The position numbers and the translations under genes were made by a program. A DNA stretch of 64,000 nucleotides, from positions 1-64,000 of the forward strand of contig JAHQIW010000480.1 in the NCBI GenBank assembly GCA_019055375.1. Direction: 5' to 3'. The DNA comes from Parelaphostrongylus tenuis (lineage: Eukaryota; Nematoda; Chromadorea; Rhabditida; Metastrongylidae). Below the pieces are notes generated by a model. The model did no database searches and had not been told where the DNA came from. It saw only the letters and a list, made by a program, of their open reading frames with translations. Positions 12,327 to 24,540 of this stretch are shown here, piece by piece (position 1 is the first letter of the stretch; each line of letters opens with the position of its first letter).

Positions 12327-15300
12327 TTATGGCGCTTTCACAAAAGCACTATAAGCACCTGAGCCAAACACTTGGAAGAAGACGCCTGTTGACAAACATA
12401 TTGTAGTTATCGTGACGAAAACGATGCGCCATTCCTCCAGTGTGCCCTGAAATAAACACAAACCAAGAATGTCCTCTTCTTTCGTGAGCGCCGAGCCGTG
12501 CTACTCATTGACTTTCTCGGTCTTTTTTTTTTTAGATAAAAAATTACCCATTCTTTCGAAAATTTTAGTGTATTATACCGACTTTTTACTGGTTGGCACT
12601 GACTGAATTCTGATCGCAGCCGGACACATTTGACCGAACTATCACTATTGGGGGTTAATTATAACTAAAATTATAACTAAAAAATTGTGAACTTTGAAAG
12701 AGCAGGTGAGTGTTAAAGAGAATGTGTTTACCATGCAACTGAGAATTATTTACTGTTATAAAGTTTTGGAAAGATTTCGATAACGCCTGTGGAAAGATCG
12801 GTCTTCAACTGAATCTAACGAAAACAATGTTCATGAGGAACGGATGGGTTTCTAATGCCCCATTCACGCTCAACGGAACGACAATTTCCGAATGCTCCAG
12901 TTACATCTATCTAGGTCGTGAAATCAACATGATGAACGACCTAGCCCCAGAGTTGAGCAGGAGGAAACGAGCGGCTTGGGGAACGTTTAAGAGCATCGAA
13001 GATGTAGTGAAGAGGACAAAGAACATCCGACTCCGTGCCCACCTTTTCGACTCGACAATTATCCCTGCCCTAACGTATGCAGCAGAAACCTGGTCGCTAC
13101 GTAAGCAGGATGAAAGATCACTTGCCGTTATCGAACGCGCAGTCGAAAGGTCGATGCTAGGAGTATCCCGTATTTCGCAAATGAGACAAAGGATCCGAAC
13201 TTCTGACCTACGTCAACGATCGAAAATCAGAGACGCCGTTCTACACGCCAGGATATCGAAAATAAGGTGGGCCGGACACGTGATGCGCTTCAACGACAAC
13301 CGATGGACGAGAGCCGTTACCGACTGGATTCCTCGGGACGTCAAGCGCTCTAAAGGAAGACCACTGACCCGTTGGTCCGATTTCTTCACGAAAGCGATGG
13401 AAGAAAGATATGATGCTCAGCGAATTCCTAGAGCAAGGAGGACCCACTGGGCTTCTCTTGCACGCGATAGGGAAAAATGGAAGAGTTGCTGGTACCCGCT
13501 CGAGTCACTCGACGATCAACGGGACGACAGGTGATACAGGTGATAAAGTTTTGACTGTGTAACTGCGTGTTAGTTTGACCTTCAATATGATTTGTTATAG
13601 ACTTATTAAATTTCTTAAGAATTTATCACTAATTATGTTAACGTCGACGTCGCCACAATCTCATCATGCTTCAAGTCAACGCAGGGCTCATGTCACCAAG
13701 TGGCAGAGGAAGTTGACCGAAATGTTTTGGGAGTTACTTGATCGTCTGACGTACGCTTCCTGACTTGTCGCCATTTGACTATCACCTCAGCCAGTCGCTG
13801 GAGCACTTCCTGAGCAAGAAGTCCCAAGACATCAATCATTTATGTCGAGAACTGACAACTTTCTTTAAATCCAAGGATACGAATTCTATGAGCGCGGTAT
13901 GAATCAGTTGCCTAAGTTATGGCAGAAATTTGTTTAAGATGATGACTTTATTTAGTGTTGTCAAGTAATTTTAATCACTTTTGGTTGACGAATACGGCGT
14001 TCGTTGCTTTAGTGCCGAAACTATGAGACAACGTAATATATTAGGTGTACAAATATGACTCTGCTGTTTAAATATTTTTTGCTATAAAATAAAAATACAA
14101 AGAATATCCAAATTCTTTCCTTTGTATTTGGAAGTTGGTTAAAAACGCTATTTATTCAAGCGTTTTTATATAAAAAATATTTTATATGATTGTATTTATA
14201 GGGTTTTGAAGATGAAGACTTTTGTACTCAAAAAACGCTACTTGCGGGAATATTACATTGCAAATTTATTAACATTTTCTTGCATACATTTTAATATACA
14301 ACTTGCCCATATCGATTTAAGGGGGAGCTGTCGTGGGAACAAATTCGCTTGCTACTCATGCACGAATGGCGCGTAGGGAAAATGTCAGTAAAGCGGCACG
14401 CAAGATTAATGGAGCTTCTGTGGACGGCCCGAGCGTGACTGATCCTCCAGGCTGTTCTCCCAAGCTTTGAGCTTCGCCAACCACTTCCTAGTCGTCCTTT
14501 CTGCAAGCTCTTAACATCTAAGCTCTATTAATTACGCATACTTTGCAATTTTGCTGCATGATAACGCTCGTCCTCATGTTGCATAACGATCGCAGCCATA
14601 AAAGAGCTGAGGTGGATAGTTTTGAGAAGTTTTACCTTACCCGTCTTATTCTCCCGACATTGCAACGTCAGATTGCCAGTTCAAATTACCAGACTGAAAT
14701 TGCAAACGAGCGAAAGTCAAAAAATTTTCCCTACCAATTCTACTTACCAAATTTTCTCCTATAGCATTCACAAATTACCAAAAAGTCGGGAAAATGTTAT
14801 TGTTAAAGATAGAAATATTGACATAAACTTTGATATAAGAATCATTTGTACTGACCGAAAATTCGAGCCGTAAAAAACAGTGAATTCATATTTGCACATC
14901 TAATATTATATTGATTCGGCAAGTTTTCCTTACATTTTGGAAGTTACAAAGTCAGTGCACTTGCCGAATGCCACGCCATTAATGATGTAAGAAGGTACGG
15001 GAAGTACTTTGAGCAAAATGAACAGTTCACTTTGCTTATAGGGGAGGGGGTGAGCTCAGAAGTGTTTTATTACTGATGGATATTCATACTCATTTACCAT
15101 GTTCTAAGAGGTAGTGGCTATTTATGTCCAAAAACTATGACACTTCTCATTGTCTAAAGTTGGAAAACGAAACTTTGTGATATCTATCTTGCAGATTCAC
15201 ATTGCATTTTTCTATACCTATCTTGAGATTCACATTGCATTTTTCTATCTTTTTCTTCTCAGTTTTTAAATCTTATGATTGAGAACTTCGTTTTGATAAG

Positions 15301-18300
15301 ATATCAATTTACTGGCAGAGTGGATATCAAATGGCGAACTGTCAAACCTGTTTGGTTAAGGCTCCAATTTGGTACGGGGAGAGTGATGAAGCAATCTAAA
15401 AAAATAAAATACTCATTCGCTTGATGAGTTTCTAGCAACTGATTCTAGTTCCCAATGCAAACACGGCAATAGATGATTCATTTACCTGAGCCCAAATCCT
15501 ACTAAAAGAAGCGATAGCAGCCGTTTGAGATGGAGCAATTGAAACGACACTTCAAAGTAAAAAATATAGTGAAAGTTACAAAATTGCGCTAAATTTTTTG
15601 CGGACAGTGGCAAAGAAAAATATTCTTTGTTGTCACCGCCATAACATCCTTCCGTAGAACCGTTTACATTAGTAAAGCATGTCTCACCTCGTGTTGTAGC
15701 CAGGAATATATCCGGAGACGAATGCCATAGCCAAGCAGATGAGTACGACAGCAGCGAGTCTGTATGTGCAATCGCAGAAGCACAACAATGCGAAGCACAC
15801 GGCAAGTCCAAACGAAGCTACAAGAAGCAGTGCTGAGATCCACTGAATATGATGGCAGTAGCTTGAAAGAGTAAAACGGCTTACATATTACTCGAGAACT
15901 AAATATATTTTTCAGCACTGTGCCACCTTTCTTGTTGTTGTACGCAGTGATTTCAAAATGAAAAGAATTTCCGTCTGTTATTTTCGAAAAAAGAGGAAGT
16001 GATATCAGACTCAGGCGCGATTAGCTATCTACTTCCAATTCCCAAAAGATTACAGGTGTCTGGGCTCAATTTTGAAAGCGCCCTAACACGGCAAATTCAA
16101 GATTCGAGGAAAACGATTCGGTTTAGCATTCAACGAAACTAATGAACAAAAGCATACACCACGGAGGCAACTGTGGTTGAACGTCCCCTGCATTATACAC
16201 AGGATCAATTCCGCGCCGAAGGCTCACCAAATATTTCATTGTTCTGAAATCTGCAAATTGCTACTAAACTTGACTGGGGGTGGAAGAATAGGAGCGCTGA
16301 TTCAATACATTGGTAGGCCACCACAAGTCAGACTGTAAACCACATGTGCACTCATTTATCTACAGCAATTTTTGACGAACTCGAATGTATGGCGAGAAAA
16401 TTCAAGGATTGATCAACGTCAAACGTTTTGTCCTTTTGTTCGCTATAAAAAACTATGATACAGCATCCCAGTTGACAAATCTGAGAATCTTCGTCGATAA
16501 CGGATGCGAGCAAACGAACTGAATGCAGAAAGCTCCGGGATTAGCAAAACAACAACACTTGGTACCTTTTTTTATTCGGTATCTGCTTATGACGTAATTC
16601 ATTTTGTGCAGTGATCAATGACACTCTATGGTGAAGATGTGACACAGATAGTTGTCATCATCGAAAGTAAAAAATAGCCTACCACTGGAATTACAGGCCT
16701 TTGTCACACTGGTGACGCTCATCCATCCTCTGTTCTTTGATTCATCCGCGAATCCAGCATACACAATTTTTGAAATGAATTGAAAGATGAACGGCAGTGC
16801 TGAGAGAATGCCGTTCTGAATGCGAAGCAGAACACATTAAATATCATGGATAATCTCACTGAATTCAAAGATTTATCAAGTTTTAATTTTCATTTACAGT
16901 TATCTACTTTTTCTTTAAGTGAGAAAACATCTCTAAATTTGTTTCCGCTAGAAAATTTGGTATTTCTATTCAGTCATTCGGAGTGAACTGCATTGCATTA
17001 GGGATCCAGAAAAGAACTCGTATAGCTCACGAGTAAACACTGTAAGAATTGCTTCTTAAGATAGGAAATATATTACTTACAGATGTCAGACTCATGTTCA
17101 GCACAGTTTTGTAGTACAGCGGTAAGTATGTAACGGTACCAACAGTAATGAAGTTGTGTGCGAATGCACTGCCGGCTATCGACCAGACTAATGGAGACGA
17201 TAGTAGCTGCACCCAGTTAGCTTTCTGACATAAATTAGTCGTAAATGTTATCAACTTCCTATTTCGAAGTTGATCCATTGAAGCTACAGTAAACAAATGC
17301 TGTTTTTTCGAGAAATCGCTTGTCTCTTTCATTTTATTCCCTCTCCAGCTATAATACTCCTCCTGTTTCAAGCAAAAAAAATCGCGTTATCTTCCCATGA
17401 TTCGTAAGTAAAAATTATAACGAAGATATCAAAAATTAGCGCACCAAGTAAAAAATCGACATTTTTCAAGGCCAATTTCCACTCACCGCGGCCTTGATTA
17501 GATAAATCACTATTTTCTTGATGAGCAGATACGAGCTTGTTAGCTCTTCAACGGCGGACAAAACGTGCGTCGCTGGTCATCGCATTGAGAACGGCATTGA
17601 TATAGTAATTAGCAATCAATTTCAAAGTCAGAAATTATTTTCTTGAGATTGCCGTACTATTTTTTGGGTAACAAAACAAGAAAAAGGTTTGATAAGGTTT
17701 AAAGAACTCAACATAAGTGGTTCTAGAAAGCCATTTTATAGGACCATGTGTACAAAAAGGTTTACACTCTGGCACGACAACAACAAAATTTGACTAAGTG
17801 AATTGCATGCCACCTTAATTTTTTTCACAAAAAAAACGTTTAAATTTTGAGTGCCTGGATGCGAGGCTTGTGACCCGTCGAGTTGGTGATGACTTGGATT
17901 TCTTCGTTGGTGATTCCAATGGCATGAGCAGGAATGTCATCGACGAAGATCTGCCATAGAATACATAGCAGAACACCAAGTACACCTGAAATCTTCTAGG
18001 TAAAATCGTTATTTTGTAATATGCGAATGGTACGCACCGTAGGTATGAAAGGCCATCGGCCAGCCTCCTAACAGTGGTAACTGACACAATTCGGCCGTGG
18101 CAAACATGGCTATTATGACTGAGAGCTAGAAAAGGCAAACGTCAAAATACCTTCTAATTCTGGAAAAAAGCCATTAATTGACCAATAGAATTTTTGTAAT
18201 GATTAAGTAGGAAGTGACAATGATTATATACGGTCATTCTCAATGAATGTAAAAGGGTAAAGGGAGAATAGAAGGAAGTCACCTATCTTAAGAGAAGAAA

Positions 18301-21300
18301 AAGCTGAAATTCAAGGAATTATAGCAATCAACCTGATTCCCTGTAGTTGCAATAGCTAATGCTGTACTCTTCTCTGTGGCAGGAAACCAATGGCCCACAA
18401 GTACGCTCATACACGGCCATAGAAGACCCTGGTTCAATATTCAACTTTTCTGAACTGCTTCTTACATCAGAAATGAACTAAAATTGTTTCGCTTGTTTAG
18501 TGAGTATTTTTCGGCGTTATACATCGTGACTGTATGGAAGCCCACAGTTCTTAAACCTGTCCTTATAAATGTCGCTTAGCTAATACAGACACATACCTAC
18601 TGCACATTGTAGAAACAATATTTCTAAATGAGTTTGTGCTTTGGACTATTTCTGGAAATTGGGAATTACTTTTTCTCAAAAACTGATAGTAACTATTTAC
18701 GAATAAGTGATCATTATAAAAAGCTAGGCCTTTTCCTTAACTTAATTATGAATGTGAAGCTTAGTTACTCTTCAGTACTCGGGCCAATTTACCCCCTACT
18801 GTAAACTTTTTTTGTGATGAATAAAATGATAAATAAAGGAGTTGAGCTCTTTAATGTAAGTCATAGTACCTGTCCAAAACCCATGATGAATCTAAGCACG
18901 ATCATGGGAATGGATCCGAAGTAGCTGGCCACAGTAGGGGTGGCAAACGTGCCCAGTACGTTTATAATGGCTCCATACAACACGAGACGCTTCGCGCCCA
19001 TGCAACGATTTAGCCCCTAAACAAAAAAGTTTCTATGGCCATAACTCATAAAGCCCTTTCGGCTCCTCTACGCGGACTGCCAGTTTCTCATTCTGTCATA
19101 ATGAACAATCTATGCCAATCTGCTCACAGGAGGCAAATGATCAGTTTTAAATAGAATTGTAAGAGCAACTTTAGAGATATTGCTGGGGGTAGATCAGCCT
19201 TGTTCGGTGGTTTAGATAAGGTGAAAGGAGGACTAACTCGTGAATTTATAACGGAAAATATTTGCAAAGAGAGTATCCAGGAAATGCAGGTGATGACTAT
19301 AGCAACATCAAAGGTTAAATGTTGGACAATGTTCATTGCAAAGGATGAACACTATCTAGGCAAGGAGTAATTTACAGCTCTCGATTACGCATTTTTTCCA
19401 AAAACTAATCTATACGTTAAAAAAAGCGCGATCTTTCTACTCCTACTCAACCTGTAACTATAAATACATTCATATAAACCTCCTCTAAAAATCATACATC
19501 GCAGAAAATGTGTTTTCGTGCTACACTTTTACAGTGGCGTCATAAAAAAAAGGTGTTTTTCCCAAAGATGTAGATTCTCAATTAAAGAAAGCACATTTGC
19601 ATGAAACATGGGCGTTCTTATATAAAGAATGCCTCTATAAGGTCTCTTCGGTTGATATACCTCTTTTTTCTAACGAAGAGTACCCCTAACAATTGGATTT
19701 TATCTTATAAATACCAAAAAAAAACCCGCTGAGAAGTTCAAGCAACGGCTTGACTGCTCCAAAAGAAGCGTAATATTCTTTCCGTTGAAACAGTGCATTA
19801 GGAAGCCTTTTTAAGGGCCAAATCTAACATAAATGGGCGTTTCTCTAGCAATAAAATTACCATAAAAGGTCTAGTGAATAAACTAAGATTGACGAGAAAG
19901 TTCACTAGATACCAGTGTACACAAACCTTACACTCCGCTCCAACAAGGCTTAAATATAATTACCTCAGTGACAAAGGTGGCGATAAGGCCTCCAGCATAA
20001 AATGAGGCAAAGATAGCGGCACGTTGTTGTGAAGTCCAAGTGAGATCGCCGTTCTAAACGTTTTTTTTTGTCTCAGCTGCACTATCAGACATATGTGAAA
20101 CACAGCTGACGGTCTGAGAGCAGTACAAGTTGAATTCACAATCTACATAAGCCAGTTTCTGTGTGATTTTTTGCATGAAAACTTTTGTAAGACACTGACG
20201 ACAACGCAAGGGCCATTTGTGCTGTAATTTTTTTCATCTTTTTATATCTCACTGTTCAGATTGGAACGTAGTTCACTGCTTGTTTTGACTAGATTTTTGT
20301 GTTTTATAGCATTTGTATACTTCTAAAACACAACTTCGGTAATATCAACAAGGACAAAGTTAAAATGCTTACACAAAGATTGAGAACATCTGAACATAAA
20401 ACTCTTGCTCGGAATGGATCTTAAAAAGTCAACTGTATCGAAAGAAAGAATGTCATCAATACCGCACGTTATGTAGCATCAAAAAAGATGTAGGATAAAG
20501 GGTACAGTGGGTATCCTCTTTGAATTGCTTTCAACTTCAATATGTATCGCAGCGTTGGATTCATTACCGGTTTGTATAATAACTTGGAATAACCTACTGA
20601 TGAGCCGAGTCACCGTTTTCTACAGATAAATGTATTGTTCTTAAAAAAATGAGTACGATAGAGAGAAGGCGATATCGATTTGTAGTTGAAACTCGTCTTG
20701 AGCTTTTTGTCATGAGGGAAATATTCGATGTTTAAAAAAATGACATTTTAAAAGCACTATGTTCGAAGTGAATAGCATACGATGCGCACTTGAGCAGTAA
20801 GGATAAATTGTGATGCACATTTCAATACTTTTCTCTGGACACGCTTTTTCACATATTCAACAACTGTTCGCTATCACAAATCTAAAAAATTCTGACATGT
20901 TACAGCTAGAACAATATTAGGCTCCGCACTCGGCGCGAAACCCACATGTGAACTGGTCTGCACGATCGACACGGTGCCAAGTGCGAAACTCAATTTTCTT
21001 TTAAGCTTAGCAACGCAAGAAGAAGTTCTTCTTGAGGACCAAGCATATCATTGAAACTGCTGATATTTTTGCTATCTAAAGATTATTGAAAGTCTGAATG
21101 AAAAGCTGTGTACAACGCAAGATGCTTGAGCGTGAAGTAAAATTTTATATTTTATTATTGAACCATAATATAAAAACCGTTTGTATCATAGAACATACAT
21201 CGTCCAAAATATCGAAACTCAAGCCATGGACTGATTGGACGACAAAAAAGAACGAAAGAACGCTTTTTAAATGTGAGTGCGGATAGGAAAAAGTACCCTA

Positions 21301-23165
21301 AGTTTTATAAAAGGAATTCGTTCATTTCTAATTCTTATGATACATTGCAGTATTTCGTACAAAAAGTCACACCACATAAGCTTCTTGAGAGAGTAATACA
21401 CTGAAGAAAATGCGTTTTCCATGAAACTTTAACATATTGTCAAAATACAAGAAGTAAGAAAAGAAGATGCGTCGTTTCCTCATTAATGTGACCTCCATAC
21501 AGAAATGCAGGAAATTTCAGGAGACGTTTTTTGAATTAAAAAATACTTTCGTAGAAGGTCTTCAGTAAGACCCTGTCGTTCCTTTTGATCATAAATTGTT
21601 TCCAAAGTACGATTTTTAAAATACAAGTACCAATACACCTATCACGGAGTTCGAACGACAAACGATGGGCTAATTACTCAGAGCTTGAGACGTGGTCTTA
21701 ATTCGCTTGCTACAGCGCGCTACAAAGTCAGTTCAAAAACCATATTCTATGAAATTCGCACTTTTTGCGGTAGTGAATGATTGTCAAAACTCTACTGTAA
21801 AGCTAAGCATAAACGTTAACAAAGCATGCAAAGCATGCAAAGCACTCCGAAGGCGAAACGTAAATATCTCTTCGTCGTTTCTATAGCGCAGTGAGCAGCT
21901 TCGATTGCAAATCAAATCAAAATTCAAGTTTATATTTAGAATTGCCATTTTTAAGATATCGAATGACTACTAAAATTTCCGTGAAAAACTTTGTCTAGTG
22001 AAAAGGTCAAACAAACACGAATGAATTACACTATACACTCCGGAGGAAAAAAAAACCTGATTTTCTCTTCGTTGCTATAGCTCACTAAAAAAATGTTTCA
22101 AAAACCAAGCATACAACCAAAAGTGCAAATTTTTCAGCTATCGAATGACTACTGAAAGTTCAATGTAAAATGTGTTTTCAACGTGAAAACCATGGAAATG
22201 TTCGTGTACCATGAGTGATACACGGGCTTCCTGAAAGGGTTGATTCACTCAAACGTTATTTCTAGAAGTTCAGCTTCAATGTCGTCTTAAGAATGTAGGG
22301 AAGCAAGTCTGTAAAGCTTCTCAATCCCACTAATAGCCTATACCACTTTGTTTACTCCCAAACTCTTCGAGGTAATCCTCTGTGAATCCCACAAGACGGA
22401 CAACATCAGTTCGCAAACGTATATATGCTTCGGCTAAGTCGAAATGTCTTAGCTGCCGGTAGTGATAATGTTTCTTGTTCTCGCGGCAGATTGAGTTACT
22501 ATTTCGTCGATTTCCCCTACAAAAAGTAGGGGCGTGGATCGATCAACAGATCTAGGAGTAATAACTCAATAGATCCCTTGTGATCACTATCGATAGAAGC
22601 ATTAGACATCCGACGAAACACCATGTGGACGTAGCTAACTAAATTGAAATGGTAGCATATGGTGATGCTAGCACCCAATCGACGTCAAGTGTGCTACTGT
22701 ATAGACCATCTAGTTAGCAGTGTTCAGGAATATAATCAAATCCCATCGGCTATCTAGAACAAGACAGATATTTGCTGCCACATAATTTCTGTCGAAATGC
22801 TAAAATAAAAACCACATCGCCAATTCGCTTGTCAAAACGGCCCAGCGACAGTGATGATTTTCTTTAGGGCCGTTAGTCTGCCAAAGAAACATCTTCACCA
22901 TGGACCTCTCTTCAAACGATGTTGCACTGTGTGTTCAAGTGCTAACAACAATGAGAAAACCGATGATATGGAAAGTATTGCAAAAGAATATGAGACCTTT
23001 GTGGATGATGGACGCAACGAAAATAAGAACCGAACAAAAAAATGTTACGATCCGCAAAATATATTAAGAGCTAGCATACATACTAATACATGTACATACA
23101 CATATACATATATGAATATATGCATGCATGTACACATATATATATATACGTATACAGTACGTATA

Positions 23166-23204
<39 letters not shown>

Positions 23205-24540
23205 TGACATATATACATATTTACAGCATTTGTTTATTGACCGTTCAGAGCCGAAGTAAGATAACTACTTAGGGATTTGCAGTGTCGTCAATGAATTGAA
23301 TCTTTTGTATTCAGAAAAAAAAAGAGCAACACTCTTGCATTCATGTTAGAAATATTGCTTATCAATGCAAGAAACCGAGCTATTTGCAAACATAATTAAA
23401 TAATAAAGAGCGATAAAGAGGTGAAAATGAAAGCCTATCGTCTATATGTAGTCATCAAGATGTTGCAATGGAAAATCTGTTTTAATCCGGGCAGTAATTT
23501 TCAATTTTGCACTTTGACGTCACATTGTTTAGCTCATTTCTTTATCTCGTGAACTGAATTTCTTATGACTCTTCATCCTTCAACAAAGCGTTAACAATTT
23601 CTTAGCAAGCAAGGAATTAAGACTCACGTATTTGTATACTTTCTCGTTTCCAAAGGTGAGCTCATCGCAATTCGTGGTGTGATTTATATTCTTCATGGAA
23701 CGACCGTCAGCAAAGGCGGTCTCGTTCAGCATGCACACCATTGCCTGTGAAGTGTTAGTGTATTCACATAAGTAATCCGGAAATGCCTCGATGCTTACTT
23801 ACATAGATATTCAAACGCTACTCATACTAAAGAGATCTATTGAAATTATGGAGTTCTTGAGAAAATTCAGGCAAACTTTTGCAGAAAAATCCGCGTTTTT
23901 AGGTGACACTGATTGCTGAAAGCTTTTATGTTCGATACTTTCAACATGAAAAAAACTCTTGTAACACTTTCGCATAGATTACACTTTGTAGATGGCAAGA
24001 CGTCGTCGGCCGATAAAAGGGAAGTCGCAGATTATCATATTGAACACATACTCGCAGCGCATACTACTTCAACTACTTATTTCAAGGCGGTAGGGCCTTT
24101 TTGGTATTCTTTTCCGCATAAATTGTTGTTTCAAGCTACCTTGACATGGGTAATTAAACCAAAACAGCATACGATGACGAGTGTCACTATTCTGCATATT
24201 GTTTTACTCATTCAATAGCTTATCCAACACAGATGGTCTTCAAATGTGGTCGATGAAAGCTATTCTTCACACTCAGTGATTTACAAACTCAACTAGGAGT
24301 GGCCCCAAGTGGTCACACAGAAAAATAGGCATGGGAGCGTTGGGTTTGAAATATCTCGTGGTAGAAGAAACGCTGGAGTATGAAAGATCTTATCACCATG
24401 TTCAAATTGCTCCTCATGAGGCCTTCTATGGTGAGCGCAAGAGCAATGCATACTGCCACCCGTAGTCGTACACTTCGCCAACTCCATAAACGAGGTGTCA
24501 TAGTAGAAACGACACTAAAACAGATCATTTTATGCGACAT
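12327..24540 (-). CDS. SLC17-family anion transporter (major facilitator superfamily), 14 exons
   Basis: Minus-strand exons: 24540-24397, 23744-23628, 20053-19964, 19016-18870, 18428-18333, 18125-18038, 17985-17875, 17545-17487, 17224-17081, 16815-16695, 15832-15688, 15549-15486, 15395-15348, 12446-12327 (stop). Phases agree throughout and the total is 1494 bp, about 497 residues, typical for the family. Recognisable blocks: first helix ending LMRSNLNM joined to [29 protein letters not shown] joined to [31 protein letters not shown] joined to [21 protein letters not shown] joined to [12 protein letters not shown]; and [13 protein letters not shown] at the C-terminus. The family (sialin, phosphate and vesicular glutamate carriers) moves organic or inorganic anions across membranes; the substrate here is unknown. 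Weak points: the seventh donor (GTCACA) and the small linker exon 17545-17487 are chosen mainly by phase, and reading through exon 7 meets a stop at 17,840. The start was taken as the first Met of the open exon; MTPRLW further in is possible. Confidence 0.85.
12743..13550 (+). mobile_element. 5'-truncated RTE retrotransposon with intact C-terminal ORF
   Basis: The frame is open from 12,743 to a stop after 13,534. RTE similarity starts around 12,767 with [19 protein letters not shown], i.e. just after the catalytic palm motif. It continues through [57 protein letters not shown] and [20 protein letters not shown]. The 3' end carries short GATACAGGTGATAAAG-type repeats, also present after the fragment at 50.6 kb, as expected for RTE tails. 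The catalytic half is missing (5' truncation typical of target-primed insertion). The absence of stops in about 260 codons suggests a young insertion. Confidence 0.92.
13636..14035 (+). pseudogene. mariner transposase relic (3' half with terminal repeat)
   Basis: Across shifted frames the sequence follows a mariner C-terminus: a degraded HHDNARPH block, [15 protein letters not shown], then an [15 protein letters not shown] block, then [16 protein letters not shown], and [17 protein letters not shown] near 13,880-13,935. The right terminal repeat around 14,000-14,032 (GTTGCTTTAGTGCCGAAACT) matches the mariner ends seen at 32.6, 38.6 and 56.4 kb. Several frameshifts and stops are present. The element abuts the RTE tail. 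Confidence 0.8.
14285..14532. mobile_element. snap-back mariner derivative, copy 1 (truncated)
   Basis: The plus strand at 14,325-14,410 encodes the start of a mariner transposase (MHEWRVGK, then [11 protein letters not shown] after a frame slip). From about 14,420 the strand flips: the minus strand at 14,510-14,425 encodes [19 protein letters not shown] and EDQSRSGRP, the following part of the same N-terminal domain. The element is thus an inverted duplication of the transposase 5' end. The flip point matches copies at 32.9 and 38.85 kb. The right arm is cut short near 14,532. Confidence 0.75.
14545..14880 (+). pseudogene. mariner transposase fragment (catalytic block and C-terminus)
   Basis: At 14,553-14,590 the plus strand reads [10 protein letters not shown] and then a stop; this is the mariner block holding the second catalytic Asp. 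Farther on, in other frames, come [20 protein letters not shown] sequence (14,625-14,680) and [18 protein letters not shown] (14,770-14,825), the usual C-terminal LP-RW-VI-DG region. It is heavily decayed. It may be the remains of the element into which the snap-back copy inserted. Confidence 0.6.
20054..23627 (-). other. second intron of the SLC17 gene (3.6 kb)
   Basis: No other exon with matching phase was found here. It contains a tandemly related pair at about 21,740-22,190 (TCGAATGACTACTAAAATTT and TCGAATGACTACTGAAAGTT, each preceded by a TTCTTCGT or TCTTCGTT motif), a perfect 7-bp stem CCCCTAC/GTAGGGG near 22,518-22,537, and a microsatellite at 23,085-23,225. Confidence 0.55.
23085..23225. 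repeat. TATA/TACA microsatellite
   Basis: Long alternating TA tracts with interspersed TACA and TGCATG units, similar in make-up to the array at 8.0 kb. Located in an intron of the SLC17 gene. Confidence 0.9.

Larger units (their letters stand above)
12447..15347 (-). other. last intron of the SLC17 gene, packed with transposons
   Basis: This 2.9 kb intron separates the last two coding exons. It holds an RTE 3' end (12,743-13,550), a mariner 3' half (13,636-14,035), a snap-back mariner piece (14,285-14,532) and another mariner fragment (14,545-14,880). The coding RTE and mariner fragments are oriented opposite to the host gene, so their transcription signals would not act in the sense of the host transcript. 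A 34-bp tandem duplication lies at 15,184-15,251. Confidence 0.7.

Noticed and set aside
12447..12742. Searched for an additional SLC17 exon here
   Set aside because: The joint TKQ/GTLEEW from 15,348 to 12,446 is in phase and fits the family, so no further exon is needed.
15482..15918. Minus-strand frames of 84 and 109 codons
   Set aside because: They are wrong-frame readings across two true exons of the SLC17 gene (15,832-15,688 and 15,549-15,486).
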